Shown in pieces: positions 27,531-39,568 of a stretch of 64,000 nt of DNA. Every line of letters begins with the position of its first letter. Position 1 is the first letter of the stretch. The notes below the pieces were generated by a model, which made no database searches, had not been told where the DNA came from, and was given only the letters and a program-made list of their open reading frames with translations. A program made the translations under genes and the position numbers. The DNA comes from Daucus carota subsp. sativus (Eukaryota > Streptophyta > Magnoliopsida > Apiales > Apiaceae): NCBI RefSeq assembly GCF_001625215.2, contig NC_030389.2, forward strand, positions 40,537,454 through 40,601,453. The letters are read 5' to 3'.

Positions 27531-29367
27531 TGTTATAGCCAAATTTGGCTAGGTCCTTGTTGGGCCAGGTATGTACTTAGTTTAACTAAGTAAGACATGA
27601 ATTGGGCTAAGAGTCCTATATAAAGGAAGGACGCGTCCTCCTGCTTATAAAGTGAGGACGCGACCGACCCTTGAAGAGACTAGTCTGAACGGAAGGGCGC
27701 AGCCCTCCGTGATATGACTGATCCGCCGATGTTGCGTATCTTAATGAAGAGGACGCGTCCTCCGCGTCGGAAGGAGGGATGCGTCCTCCAGGTCACACGT
27801 GTCCCATGAAGAGGACGCGTCCTCCTGCTTATAAAGGGAGGATGCGATCGACCCTTGGTGTTGCGTGAAGAGGAGGCGTCCTCCTGCTTATAAAAGGAGG
27901 ATGCGACCGACCATTGGTGTTGCGTGAAGAGGACGCGTCCTCCGAGTCACAAGGAGGGACGCCTTACTTGAGAGTGTTGATGGAGAGACGCGACCGACCT
28001 CCGTCCACCCACGTCGTGTAATCTATGGAGGAGGGCGCGCCCTCTTCGGAGGTGACCGAGGGGCGCGTCCCTTGTAAGAAGTTGACCATGAGATGAAGAC
28101 CAAGGGCGTGCCTTTAACGGGGTGTCCTCGCCTCCCCGGGGGCGCGACCTCATGTTAAAGAAGGACCTGTCTGATGTGTTGTTGGAGTGGTCGATGGGAC
28201 GAGACGGCGAAGGCAAGGGCGCGCCCTCAGGGGTCGCTCCCACATGTAAACACATATTGTAAGAAGGCTCTTCCTATAGGAGAGCGTACATTCGCTGAGA
28301 CAACCCTTCCGAGGGAGACGAAGACCGCCCCTCCGGGGATAGGAAGACTTACCCCTCCGGGGGATACGACGACTCTTCCGAGGTGTTGTAGCCGTTTTTG
28401 TACACCATGTAGAGGGGAGGACGCGCCCTCCTCCGGACATAACCCGGGGAGTGCGGTCTCTTGTCCAGTAAACAGGGATGAAGACGGGAGTTGGGAAGGA
28501 CACGTCCTCCCTATCAGGGCGCGTCCTTTGACTCAGACGAGGCATAGTTATGAAATACATGATGAGAGAGAGAGGATGAGTGAGTCTCCGTGACGACCCT
28601 TCCGAGGGATATGAAGACTAGTTACCAAGCTCATTTGGTAGTTATCAGGCTCATCTGATAGTTCCCGGGCTCATCCGGGCATGATCTACAATCCTCAATC
28701 CTGCTATCTGCCGAGTTAACCCTCGTGTGGGGGCTTGAGGTGATCATGGCTCTTGAAGGCCCTCCGGGGTAACACGAAGGCCGATCATATGTCTGGATCC
28801 TGTATTCTGGTGAGTTAGCCCTCATCGGGGGATTGAGACGATCGTGTAATTCGGCTCCTTGTCTACCTTGTTTGAAGATGAAGACCTCACCGAGAGGTGA
28901 GGACATGTCCCTGCACCTCGAGGGGTTAGCCATGGCTCTCCCAGATAACTTCTCCATAAGAGTCGTGGTAGATGCTATCTCTCGTAGTGGAGATATCGTT
29001 GAATCCGTGATCTATTTGGATTAGGAGTCTGGGGTAGTCATACTCAAGACTAATTCTAACAGGAGTAGGATTCTCCAAGATGGGCCTTCGGCCTATCTCC
29101 GACCTTATCGCCAAGAGGCCTAGTCCTGATCAAACTAGGACTCTTGGTCCAATAGAACTACGTATGGCTTGATCCCCTATAAATAGGGGTACGTAGGCAC
29201 ATTGGGGGATCATGAGTTGAGAGCACGTGAGACCAACTCAAAACCCTAATCTCAGCCACCCCCTAAAACACACAATCACCGCACTCCGGCGACCAAAACC
29301 ACCGTCACAGATCTTGATTCCGGCCATGAACCTCATCTTTGTTGATTACCAAATTCCTCTATCAACA
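27531..29367 (+). repeat. 3' LTR of the non-autonomous retrotransposon
   Basis: Same length and, as far as read, the same sequence as the 5' LTR at a constant offset of 4,292 bp. All open frames on both strands translate identically in the two LTRs. Preceded by a purine-rich TTTGGGGAG tract and followed by the CTCTC target duplication. Confidence 0.92.
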
Positions 29368-29372
29368 CTCTC

Positions 29373-29917
29373 CAACCGCAAAAAGAATATAGATAATCAT
29401 GTATGATTCAATAGATTTGTTGAACTAGTAAAATTATTATGTATAATTTTAACTTGACATAATTATACATAACCCTATTGGAGTGTTTTTCTCACCTGTT
29501 AGCAAAAAACTTGTATAAACAATTTACATAATCATTATAGCTAACAAATTTCGAAATCACCCTTGAAGATGCTCTAAGCTGATCTATTCGATCAAAACCG
29601 TGTCTCAATGACATTTTATGTAAAGTTTATACACTCACATTTTCTGTATCACTTGTATAATTGTTAGCCATCAACTTTTCCCTCAAAACTCACTTGTGTC
29701 GCCGTTTTCATGTATACAACGGTATTATATACCTAACCGGCCAAATACAATTTATTTTGTACTGATGTCGAGATTTCAAATTTCTATCTGCCAGTCGAAA
29801 TTTCACCGATATAGAGAATTATAAGGATACAATTTCATAAATAAAGTACCTAAGTTTCTCAGCATCAAAATGCACATCATACAAATCCCCGAAACTAAAA
29901 ATATTGAGAAAATTTAG
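29373..29917. other. 3' flank of the FAF-family gene
   Basis: AT-rich spacer downstream (minus strand) of the FAF-family gene, probably containing its 3' UTR. No gene or element recognised. Confidence 0.4.
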
Positions 29918-30769
29918 CTAAGTAGCCACCCAGAAAGCCTCCCAATTACAGAACCCTCTCTTGTTATTACCATGCCCACTTTCCTTGCACCTGCTGTTGT
30001 GTCTCGCAATACTTTCCCTCCCCATTACAACCTCAACATCTTGTCTAATTCCATCCTTGTCCTTTTTTATGTAACCAACAATCTTGTTGTTAGCACCATC
30101 TTTTTTAAATTCATCTCCTACAAAAACATCCTCAATTTCATGTGTTTTATAATCTTCTCTTTCGAAATTTTCTATGTTTTCATTTTCGGTATCTTCTGAT
30201 CTCGCTTTTGTGTCATAAAAAAACTCACAGTTCTTCAAAAACCTCAGTTGTAACCTGCCATTGCTTCGCTCAGCTTCGAAACAGGCACGACTAGACGGCG
30301 CTTCCACGGCCTCAATGATGAGCCGGCCGCCTTCTCTGCGTGGCTTAACGTGAAGCGAATTCGAACCACTTATAGTTGTTAACGGAGGCGGAAAGCTCCG
30401 TGTGCTCATCTTCTTTGCTGATAAAACACGTCCTTGTTGCCTTGTGATTGTTGATGATTTTGCACGTGTTAAAATGTCAATATCACACGTGTCATCGCTG
30501 CCTGTTTCGCTTCCCAAGTTTTCGGTACATAATTCCAGGCTATTCTGGCTAAGCTTGTGAGATGGACAAAAAGTTTCGGTACTAAATATTTTTTTCGGAC
30601 GATCCGAGAGCATCTGGAGAAAATTCCAAGCACCCGAATCGGGGTTTTTATTTTCTTTGGTATTAGTGGTTTCGAGTCCTAGGGGTTTAGGTGCTGCCAA
30701 TTTGAGCCTCAGAGGTTTGTTTTCGGGGTGCTGCCAATTTGAACCCTGATATACAATGGTCGAGGACAT
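29918..30769 (-). CDS. FAF: FANTASTIC FOUR (FAF) family protein
   Basis: Single exon from the ATG at 30769 (MSSTIVYQGSNWQ) to the stop at 29918, 283 aa. The frame is open further upstream but without another ATG. The diagnostic FAF block is at about residues 120-180: FPPPLTTISG, VKPRREGGRLIIEAVE, then ACFEAERSNGRLQLRFLKN. An acidic, Glu/Asp/Lys-rich region follows and the end is basic and Cys/Asn-rich. FAF proteins in Arabidopsis modulate shoot meristem size and interact with the WUSCHEL-CLAVATA loop; whether this paralogue does so is unknown. A TATATA motif lies near 30973 on the minus strand. A fragment of a second FAF gene is at about 40840-41060. Confidence 0.9.
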   Translation of the reverse strand: MSSTIVYQGSNWQHPENKPLRLKLAAPKPLGLETTNTKENKNPDSGAWNFLQMLSDRPKKIFSTETFCPSHKLSQNSLELCTENLGSETGSDDTCDIDILTRAKSSTITRQQGRVLSAKKMSTRSFPPPLTTISGSNSLHVKPRREGGRLIIEAVEAPSSRACFEAERSNGRLQLRFLKNCEFFYDTKARSEDTENENIENFEREDYKTHEIEDVFVGDEFKKDGANNKIVGYIKKDKDGIRQDVEVVMGRESIARHNSRCKESGHGNNKRGFCNWEAFWVAT

Positions 30770-30981
30770 AGCTATATAGATTTGTAAAGGAGTGTTTAGG
30801 TTGAGATGAAACAGATTAATAAAGAGAAGAGTTTGTGTTTCTTTGCGAGAGAGGAAAGAAACGAAGAAGATGTTCGACTTGAGAGACAAGTGAGGGGGAA
30901 GATGTGAATTTGTAGTACCCAAAAAGTGGAATAGAGCTAGGAGATTGGACGAAGCTTTTTGCTAGCTAACCGACATATATA

Positions 30982-31203
30982 GGTTCTGTTTGTTAACGAG
31001 AAGTAGCTTGTACTTCTGTCTTCTGTTTTTCTTGATCCATTTGTGTAAAAAAACTTTTAAGAAGCTGAGAATACTAGCTTCTCTCCCATAGCTTCTTCTA
31101 CTTCTTTTTCAAACACTTTATTAACTTATTTTTTTTCCACTTCTGCTCCACTTCTTTAATTTAAACAAGAAATCATTTCTTTTAAATTTGCCCAAACGGC
31201 TCC
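30982..31203. mobile_element. MITE-like element with GGTTCTGTTTG / CAAACGGCTCC ends
   Basis: The left end GGTTCTGTTTG and right end CCCAAACGGCTCC are inverted and imperfect. 'agaagtagctt' and 'aagctatggg'-type motifs are mirrored inside. Non-coding, about 220 bp, upstream of the FAF gene. No clean target duplication was seen. Confidence 0.4.
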
Positions 31204-32401
31204 ATAGTAAAAAAAAAAACTGATTTAAAAATTTGTTATGATTCTCTGTCAAAATGGTCTTGTAATTATTTTACCGTTTAAAATGAGCTCAGGCGGTGTC
31301 CGACTGAAATCTTGTTGTTGAATGAGGTCAGCAGGTTCGATCTTCATGTCTGTTTTCACAAGTTACCCACGCAATCAAAATGAAGTCAAGTTCGATGTTC
31401 CAGACTTCCAGGTTCATGTTTCCTTCCATAAGTCAATGTTAATCACAATTGCTCTGCTCTGCTCCGCAGTCTCGTTGTAGTTTTAGAAACGGCTTTTCTT
31501 GCGGTCATGCACATGCAAAGCGCGAAATTTTATACATTTGAGGGATTTTAATTGACTCTTATATCTTACTGTAATAATGATGGACTCTTGCATATATAAC
31601 AATCACACTAATCAAAATCTCTCAAACATATAAAATTCCGTGCTTAACATGGGCCAATAAGCACACACAAGACAAATCCTTTTAAAAATGTCAAGACTCA
31701 ACAGCATATCCTTTAAATTAGTTAAATGATTGCCTGCCAAGCTGACCGAGACTGACGTATTCTCAACAGAGGCATCAGAAAACTTCTATTTAAAATGTTT
31801 TTTCCGTTTAGGTCAACTACTTTTTGGTGCAGCAATCTGTTCTTCATAGCTTGGACGAAACTAGTAGGTTCATTAGTAATATAAACAAAGTGTGAAAATA
31901 AATTTGTCAACCAGAAAAGGAGTATAATATCATTTCTTGAAATTATATTCAAGTATTGCCAGCATTTGTGTAGCGGAAAGGGGGAACTAGGCATGGGGTT
32001 GTGCAAAATATAGTTCAAATTCATGAATCGCGTATGAATTGTTTGTAGTTTTATATTAGAAGAGTCAATTTTCATTTTATTTTATAGCTAAATATTTATT
32101 TAGGTTTTGATCCATGACAATCGGTTGTCAGGAAGTCTTTATCAAACCCACAGCTCCGTTAGCATTTCAAGAGTCTGGATTAAAACATTTTTTTTAAGTA
32201 TCCGCTTAAAAAAAAGTTTCAATCTAGACCCTTGAAATAAAGATCCGACGCCCCTGAAAATGTGTGTTAGATAAACTGTCTCTGACAAGTGACAACCAGT
32301 TGTCAGGACCAAGACCCATTTATTTATACATGTATGTCGAAACAACATTTATCACAGACAGCCTGCACACTCTTACATCGATCAAAGTATATATACTACT
32401 A
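31204..32401. other. Intergenic DNA, no supported gene
   Basis: Short frames only. Near 32120-32300 two 'gacaa-c-ggttgtcagga' copies occur in the flank of the next Stowaway element. Nothing else identified. Confidence 0.35.
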
Positions 32402-32714
32402 CTCCCTCCGTCCCAATGAATTATATACATTGGGATTGGACACGGAGACCAAGAAAAAGTGTAAGAAATGAGTAAAGTTAGATGAAAAGTAGGTAAAGTG
32501 GTGAGACCCACATATTTCTTAATAATAGATTTGAGGTAGTGGAAGAAAGTAGTGGGTGTAATAGTGTTTTTATTATTATTGAATGGAGATAGTGGGAGAA
32601 TGTAGTGGGTGGAATAGTGTTTTATATTATAAAAAGTTGCTATTTTGGGAATGTATAGAAATGATGGGACATCCCAAAAAAGAAACTGTATAGAATTGAT
32701 TGGGACGGAGGGAG
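32402..32714. mobile_element. Stowaway-type MITE
   Basis: CTCCCTCCGTCCCAATGAAT on the left and TGGGACGGAGGGAG on the right, with TA on both sides. 313 bp, non-coding. The element at 53.55-53.82 kb is the same family in reverse orientation. Confidence 0.88.
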
Positions 32715-33325
32715 TAGAATGCATATAGGTGCTGTGTCCGGGTAAAATGACAAAATCACCACTCAGCAACCAGGATATTTTTTCGTCACGCGCAATAGAA
32801 TCAATAATTTAGTTAAATAAATATTTTTTTATTTGTTTGCTTCGTCACAAGGCAATTATTTTTATTGTTGCGGTTTACTATTATCACCCCTTTTGTAATT
32901 AGCGTTCTAATTTTAGCCAATTAATAGGCCTGATACCACATTAACAAAATTGCATAAACTACAAATGCTTACGCAGATTGCTAAAGGTCCTTTACATAAA
33001 ATATAATACAGTCCGTATACTTTAAACTACTTTATGAAGGTGAAAGTAATGAAATCATCTTCCACCGGAAAAAAAAAAAAAAGAACCTTTATTTGTTTGT
33101 CCGGTTGGTTCTAACTTGCTCATTCGGCTATTGAACTGCTAGTACGAATACGATATATTTTTGAAATGGTTCACGAGCTCAAATTTCACGGATCGAGAAA
33201 TGTAAGAGAGAAGATCAATATTCACAAAAGCTATTCGATTCATTAAACTATCGATTCAGATTTTGTTAAAAATGTTTCAGTGATTTTGTTAGGCTGATGC
33301 AGGCCGAGCCTGTACTTATTTAATA

Positions 33326-33502
33326 CTCCTTCCGTTCTTTTTTAATTGTCGTTTTGTACCGGTTAAATTGATTAAAGTTGACTGAAATTTATTAATATTT
33401 TATCAATTGACAAAATAAAAAAAAATGTCACCTGAAATAATTTTTAATTTATTTTAAGATGTAATTTTTAATTTTTTAAAATAACAAGTGACGGAGTGAG
33501 GG
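33326..33502. mobile_element. Degraded Stowaway-type MITE
   Basis: Left end CTCCTTCCGTTC after TA; right end GTGACGGAGTGAGGG, diverged. 177 bp. The interior shares the AAAGTTGACT and TTTTTAAAATAA features of plant Stowaway relatives. Confidence 0.55.
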
Positions 33503-34464
33503 ACTTATAATTTTTGATCAAAACTTAGACAGTTTAACTAACAAAAATAAAAATGTAACAACTATGAAGAAATGAGGCAGTATTCCGACAATTACAGAAA
33601 GCAATTAGGCTAATCTTAAAGTATCTGGGAGGTTACCGACAAGTGACGAAGTTAGTGACTGGAGGGGGCCTTTGTAACTTGACGAGGCTCACTTGCGGAG
33701 AGAATGGGCGCCATGTGTCAATCAAATTTAGAAATTAATTTTGATGGGTTCAAAAATCATCCTAATGAACTACGATATAAATAAGTTTTTATTAGCGAGG
33801 ATATGATCATGCATTGAGCTATCTTATAATGTTATGATTTACTATTATTTTATTATTCTGATCACAGTTAGAATAGTTCCCTGATTTGAAAAATTATTTT
33901 GACGTCGCATTGAATAGACCCGTATCAATTTGTTCAATATTTTCTAAATTTTTACTGATCAGTCCGATTTCTGTATGTTATTTTGACTGACGTACATGAG
34001 TACATTACTGTCATGGTTTATCATGGTTGACGATCTGTTCATTAAATATTTTATTGACCGTCATGTGAAAGTTTTTTTTTTTTTTTTTTGTCAGGTCCGT
34101 CATGAAAGTTGTTTTGATAAAAAGAAATTAAAAGGATAAGTTGAACCATAGACCATCTGATTAACACTTCACACGCTGTTTTTATTATTAAACCAAGTTA
34201 TATAATTGGAATTAGATTCTCTGCTTACCGCCACACACAGAAAGTTTTGCATCACAATCCATTCATGACAAACTACGTCCTTCTGTTTGGCCTCAAGTAA
34301 AAAGTTGGTGTCATTATATTTTGTTTAATTTCATTTTCGTAATTATATATTTTAATTAATAATATTTCAAGATTTTTGTAATATATAATTTAATAAATTA
34401 TTTTAATCTTTTCTGAATAAAATTTTAATATTTTAAATTTTTGTTTAGAAATCACAATTTAATA

Positions 34465-34786
34465 CTCCCTCCGTCCCATTTTAATCGACACTTATTCCTT
34501 TTTGGGACGTCCCAAAAAGAATTGAACCTATTACACTTACTATTTTTGAACACTGTTTTTCACTATTACACTCACTCCTTCTTCCACTATCTCTATTCTA
34601 TAATAATATAAACACTATTACACTCACTTCTTTTCTTTCCTCCACTATATCAAATTTATTATTAAAATTTTGATGGGTTCCATCATTTTACCAACTTTTC
34701 AACTAATTTAATTTAATTTCTTTTACTATTTTTTTCTTAATCTCCGTGAAAGTCAAAGCAATTCAATCTTTTTGGGACGGAGGGAG
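34465..34786. mobile_element. Stowaway-type MITE
   Basis: CTCCCTCCGTCCCATTTTAA on the left and TTTTTGGGACGGAGGGAG on the right. TA is on the left and CA on the right. 322 bp, with internal 'cactattacactcac' repeats shared with the other long Stowaway copies. Confidence 0.85.
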
Positions 34787-34926
34787 CATGTGTATTGTGA
34801 CCTGGCGAGATTTTGTTGTCAAAACATGAACGTAGCCCGGTTTTTGATTTTGGTTTAGGCGGCAGTGAATTGGGCTTCTACAAAATAATTGGGACCTTAC
34901 CGGCTCATCATTATTATTTTTTAAAA

Positions 34927-36130
34927 GTTCTAGACATACGTCAAATATTTGTTTTAATTTTTAAAACTCATACACTTTAATTTACGAAACAAATTTATAA
35001 AACTTCTATCGTATTTCAGAATTAAAATAAACAAGATTCAATATTGATACCAAAGTACCAAAAAAATTGGTCATATATTTTTTAATAGATAATAATTATT
35101 ATCATTCAATGTTTTTCAGAATATTGCGATAAAGACGAATAAGGCGGTGGTAACACTGACTTGATGGAAACTTAAAAAAAATAAGTCATTGTCCATATTA
35201 CAACATATAATAAAAGAACCAAAACTCTAGACATACGTCAAATATTCGTTTTAATTTTTAAAACTCATACACTTTAATTTACGAAACAAATTTATAAAAC
35301 TTCTATCGTATTTCAGAATTAAAATAAACAAGATTCAATATTGATACCAAAGTACCAAAAAAAGTGGTCATATATTTTTTAATAGAAAATAATTATTATC
35401 ATTCAATGTTTTCCAGAAGATTGCGATAAAGACGAATAAGGCGGTGGTAACACTAACTTGACAAATGGAAACTTAAAAAAATGAAGTCATTGTCCATATT
35501 GCAACATATATAATAGAAGAACCGAAACTCTGGACATACGTCAAATATTCGTTTTAATTTTTAAAACTCATACACTTTAATTTACGAAACAAATCTATAA
35601 AATTCTATCATATATCAGAATTAAAATAAACAAGATTCGATATTGATACCAAAGTACCAAAAAACTTGGTCATTTATTTTTTAATAATAATTATTATTAT
35701 CATTCAGTGTTTTTTAGAAGATTGCGATAAAGACGAATAAGACGGTGGTAACACTGACTTGACAAATGGAAACTTAAAAAAAAAATGAAGTCATTGTCCA
35801 TATTGCCACATATAATAAAAGAACCGAAACTCTAGACATACGTCAAATATTCGTTTTAATATTTAAAACTCATACAATTTAATTTACGAAACAAATCTAT
35901 AAAATTTCAATCATATTTCAGAATTAAAATAAACAAGATTCGATACTGATACCAAAGTACCAAAAAACTTGGTCATTTATTTTTCAATAATAATAATTAT
36001 TATCATTTAGTGTTTTTCAGAAGATTGCGATAAAGACGAATTAGGCGGTGGCAACACTGACTTGACAAATAGAAACTCAAAGAAAATGAAGTCATTATCC
36101 ATATTGCAACATATAATAAAATAATCGAAA
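34927..36130 (+). repeat. Satellite array 1 (four ~300-bp units)
   Basis: Four units start near 34927, 35225, 35528 and 35828 with CTCTAGACATACGTCAAATA. Each holds the conserved core ATTGCGATAAAGACGAATAA followed by GGCGGTGGTAACACTGACTT. The units end at a shortened copy near 36130 that enters the Helitron tail. Confidence 0.8.
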
Positions 36131-37382
36131 CTCTAGACATACGTCAAGATATTTGATATCAAATCATTATTCTACTTATGAGTTATATTTTAGAACATAT
36201 ATAATGTTTAGTGATTTATAATATAATTGTTTTATCTTTTAATTGCAACGATTATATTGTAGAACATAACCTGTAAATTGTCAGATGTTTACAAATATTA
36301 TAGATTAAAAAAATTAAAATTGAAACGAGTAGAGTATTTTTAAATAATTTTGGACAACAATACTCTTATCTTGTGGACTCCATAGATTAGGGACCCATAT
36401 TATTATGACATAAATTTAAAGTATGATCAAATTTTAATAATTAGAAAATCTTATATTAAATAACAATAATTTAAATATCATTTAAAAATAATAATTTAAA
36501 TAGGTATAATAAAAATATAATAATATAATTAAAAAAGACATTATTATTCTAATAAATAACAAATTTTAAAATTTTATTTAAACCCAAATAAGCGAAACCA
36601 CTTTTCGGTGGAACATCGGTACCAAAAGTACCAAAATTTGGTCACTTTCATATTGATTAGGATTTTAAAGTCATTGTTATATTATTATTAAAAGACTTTT
36701 ATATTGAATAGAATTTTATTATTAAAGACCTCAATATTCATTAGGACACTAAAAGACTTTTGTATTGATTATAATTTTATTATTAAAAACTTCAATATTT
36801 ATTAGGACAATGTAATATAAATTTTTTATTTAATAACAACAATCATTATAGAATTATGAAAAGATTTTCATATTATTAAGATTTTATACTTATTATTATA
36901 CATTTTTAGGATTTTATAATTATTATTATACAATTATGAAAAGACTTCTATATTGATTCGGATTTTATTAATAAAAATTTCAATATTGGTTAAGATTATT
37001 ATACTATTATAAAAAGACTTCTATGGTGTTTAGGATATTGTAATATAACATTTATCATATTCGCACAGTTAAATCTCGCTAACAATTTAACTTATGAAAC
37101 AGTTCTATAAAATTCATATAAAAAATTGGCTATCATCATATTAATTTTTATTTAACAATTATTACTATTATAAAAAAAACTTCTATATTTGACAGGATTT
37201 TTTATTATAACAATTATCTTACTAATAAAAATATGTTACCAACAAAATTATTTGTTTTAATTTTTTAAAACTCAAATAATTTAATATACATAACAACTCT
37301 ATAAATCTTTTATCATACTTCAGAGTTCAAATAAATAGGGAGCGAGTTCTTATTGATATTAATATAATATCCTATCAATAGA

Positions 37383-38590
37383 ATAATAATGTCAACAAAA
37401 TTATTCGTTTTAATTTTTAAAACTCATACACTTTAATTTACGAAACAAATTTATAAAACTTCTATCGTATTTCAGAATTAAAATAAACAAGATTCAATAT
37501 TGATACCAAAGTACCAAAAAAATTGGTCATATATTTTTTAATAGATAATAATTATTATCATTCAATGTTTTTCAGAATATTGCGATAAAGACGAATAAGG
37601 CGGTGGTAACACTGACTTGATGGAAACTTAAAAAAAATAAGTCATTGTCCATATTACAACATATAATAAAAGAACCAAAACTCTAGACATACGTCAAATA
37701 TTCGTTTTAATTTTTAAAACTCATACACTTTAATTTACGAAACAAATTTATAAAACTTCTATCGTATTTCAGAATTAAAATAAACAAGATTCAATATTGA
37801 TACCAAAGTACCAAAAAAAATGGTCATATATTTTTTAATTGATAATAATTATTATCATTCAATGTTTTCCAGAAGATTGCGATAAAGACGAATAAGGCGG
37901 TGGTAACACTAACTTGACAAATGGAAACTTAAAAAAATGAAGTCATTGTCCATATTGCAACATATATAATAGAAGAACCGAAACTCTGGACATACGTCAA
38001 ATATTCATTTTAATTTTTAAAACTCATACACTTTAATTTACGAAACAAATCTATAAAATTCTATCATATATCAGAATTAAAATAAACAAGATTCGATATT
38101 GATACCAAAGTACCAAAAAACTTGGTCATTTATTTTTTAATAATAATTATTATTATCATTCAGTGTTTTTTAGAAGATTGCGATAAAGACGAATAAGACG
38201 GTGGTAACACTGACTTGACAAATGGAAACTTAAAAAAAAAATGAAGTCATTGTCCATATTGCCACATATAATAAAAGAACCGAAACTCTAGACATACGTC
38301 AAATATTCGTTTTAATATTTAAAACTCATACAATTTAATTTACGAAACAAATCTATAAAATTTCAATCATATTTCAGAATTAAAATAAACAAGATTCGAT
38401 ATTGATACCAAAGTACCAAAAAACTTGGTCATTTATTTTTCAATAATAATAATTATTATCATTTAGTGTTTTTCAGAAGATTGCGATAAAGACGAATTAG
38501 GCGGTGGCAACACTGACTTGACAAATAGAAACTCAAAGAAAATGAAGTCATTATCCATATTGCAACATATAATAAAATAATCGAAACTCT
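37383..38590 (+). repeat. Satellite array 2 (four ~300-bp units)
   Basis: The same four units as array 1, in the same order and with matching unit-specific variants, 2,456 bp downstream. Unit-to-unit differences within an array exceed those between corresponding units of the two arrays. The whole block was therefore duplicated after the array formed. Confidence 0.85.
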
Positions 38591-39067
38591 AGACATACGT
38601 CAAGATATTTGATATCAAATCATTATTCTACTTATGAGTTATATTTTAGAACATATATAATGTTTAGTGATTTATAATATAATTGTTTTATCTTTTAATC
38701 GCAACGATTATATTGTAGAACATAACCTGCAAATTGTCAGATGTTTACAAATATTATAGATTAAAAAAATTAAAATTGAAACGAGTAGAGTATTTTTAAA
38801 TAATTGTGGACAACAATACTCTTATCTTGTGGACTCCATAGAACAGGGACCCATATTATTATGACATAAATTTAAAGTATGATCAAATTTTAATAATTAG
38901 AAAATCTTATATTAAATAACAATAATTTAAATATCATTTAAAAATAATAATTTAAATAGGTATAATAAAAATATAATAATATAATTAAAAAAGACATTAT
39001 TATTCTAATAAATAACAAATTTTTAAAATTTTATTTAAACCCGTGCTTGGCACGGGCTATCAACTAG

Positions 39068-39568
39068 TAAGTAATAATAGTGAAAAAACATAATTAATTA
39101 ATTATAATTTTCTGTAAAGCTTTTTTTTTATTAGTAAAATATTGTCTATTATAATAAAATTAATTAGTTCTTACTAAAAATTCATAAAAGAACCTTTTTA
39201 AGTTTCTATATCTCGCCAAATTTTTAGAAGATTTATTTTTTGGATAAAAGTCAGAAGTATCAAAATTTGACAATTTATCTTTTCCATAAAAAACTATGAT
39301 TAATTCACATAAAAAAATAAAAGAAATTCCAAGCAAACGTGATAGGGTCGTCATCCAATTAATTTAAACAAAAGCATTGTATGATCTAATATGACTGTTA
39401 TAGAAGCTGTCTATTCTATCCGGTGCGATAGGTTCACAGTTAATTCAATTTCGGATTTTGTTACAACTTACCATCTCTAAACTAGGAAAGCATCTCTACA
39501 TTTTCTGCAAGTTCATATACACATTTGTTATTAAAATTACAAACTCAATCTCATAATTTCATCACCAA
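39068..39568. other. Spacer between Helitron end and ubiquitin-like gene
   Basis: 500 bp of AT-rich DNA that should hold the promoter and 5' UTR of the ubiquitin-like gene. No clear TATA box was identified. Confidence 0.35.

Larger units (their letters stand above)
23239..29367 (+). mobile_element. Non-autonomous LTR retrotransposon (LARD-like), 6,129 bp
   Basis: Two 1,837-bp direct LTRs (23239-25075 and 27531-29367) begin TGTTATAGCC and end CTATCAACA. CTCTC flanks both sides (23234-23238 and 29368-29372). Just inside the left LTR is a primer-binding-site-like AATTGGCGCTAGAAGGAGG, common in Ty3/Tat-type elements. Before the right LTR is a purine tract TTTGGGGAG. The 2,455-bp interior has no gag-pol domains. 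A ~44-codon frame from ATG 25127 (MSHDGDSHGEEERLSARR) could be a gag relic. The element is far richer in G+C than its surroundings and carries many GGGCGCGCCC and GAGGACGCGTCCTC palindromes. I saw no LTR mismatch, so insertion was very recent. It must rely on another element's proteins. Confidence 0.9.
34927..39067 (+). mobile_element. Tandemly duplicated non-autonomous Helitron with satellite arrays
   Basis: The 3' end is the hairpin CCCGTGC-TTG-GCACGGG (39040-39056) followed by CTATCAACTAG and host T, a standard Helitron terminus. The element lacks Rep/helicase coding. From about 34950 to 36588 it repeats at a constant offset of 2,456 bp (37406-39039) with very few differences. Between the copies, 36589-37400 matches the 5' part of the minus-strand Helitron at 54366-57414 (AATAAGCGAAACCAC...). 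So copy 1's tail is fused directly to copy 2's head, without the hairpin. Each copy holds four ~300-bp satellite units. The 5' end of copy 1 is truncated inside the array. The layout resembles a rolling-circle concatemer that later lost its internal termini. Confidence 0.75.

Noticed and set aside
32320..32769. 149-codon minus-strand frame
   Set aside because: It runs across a Stowaway element and has no family similarity.
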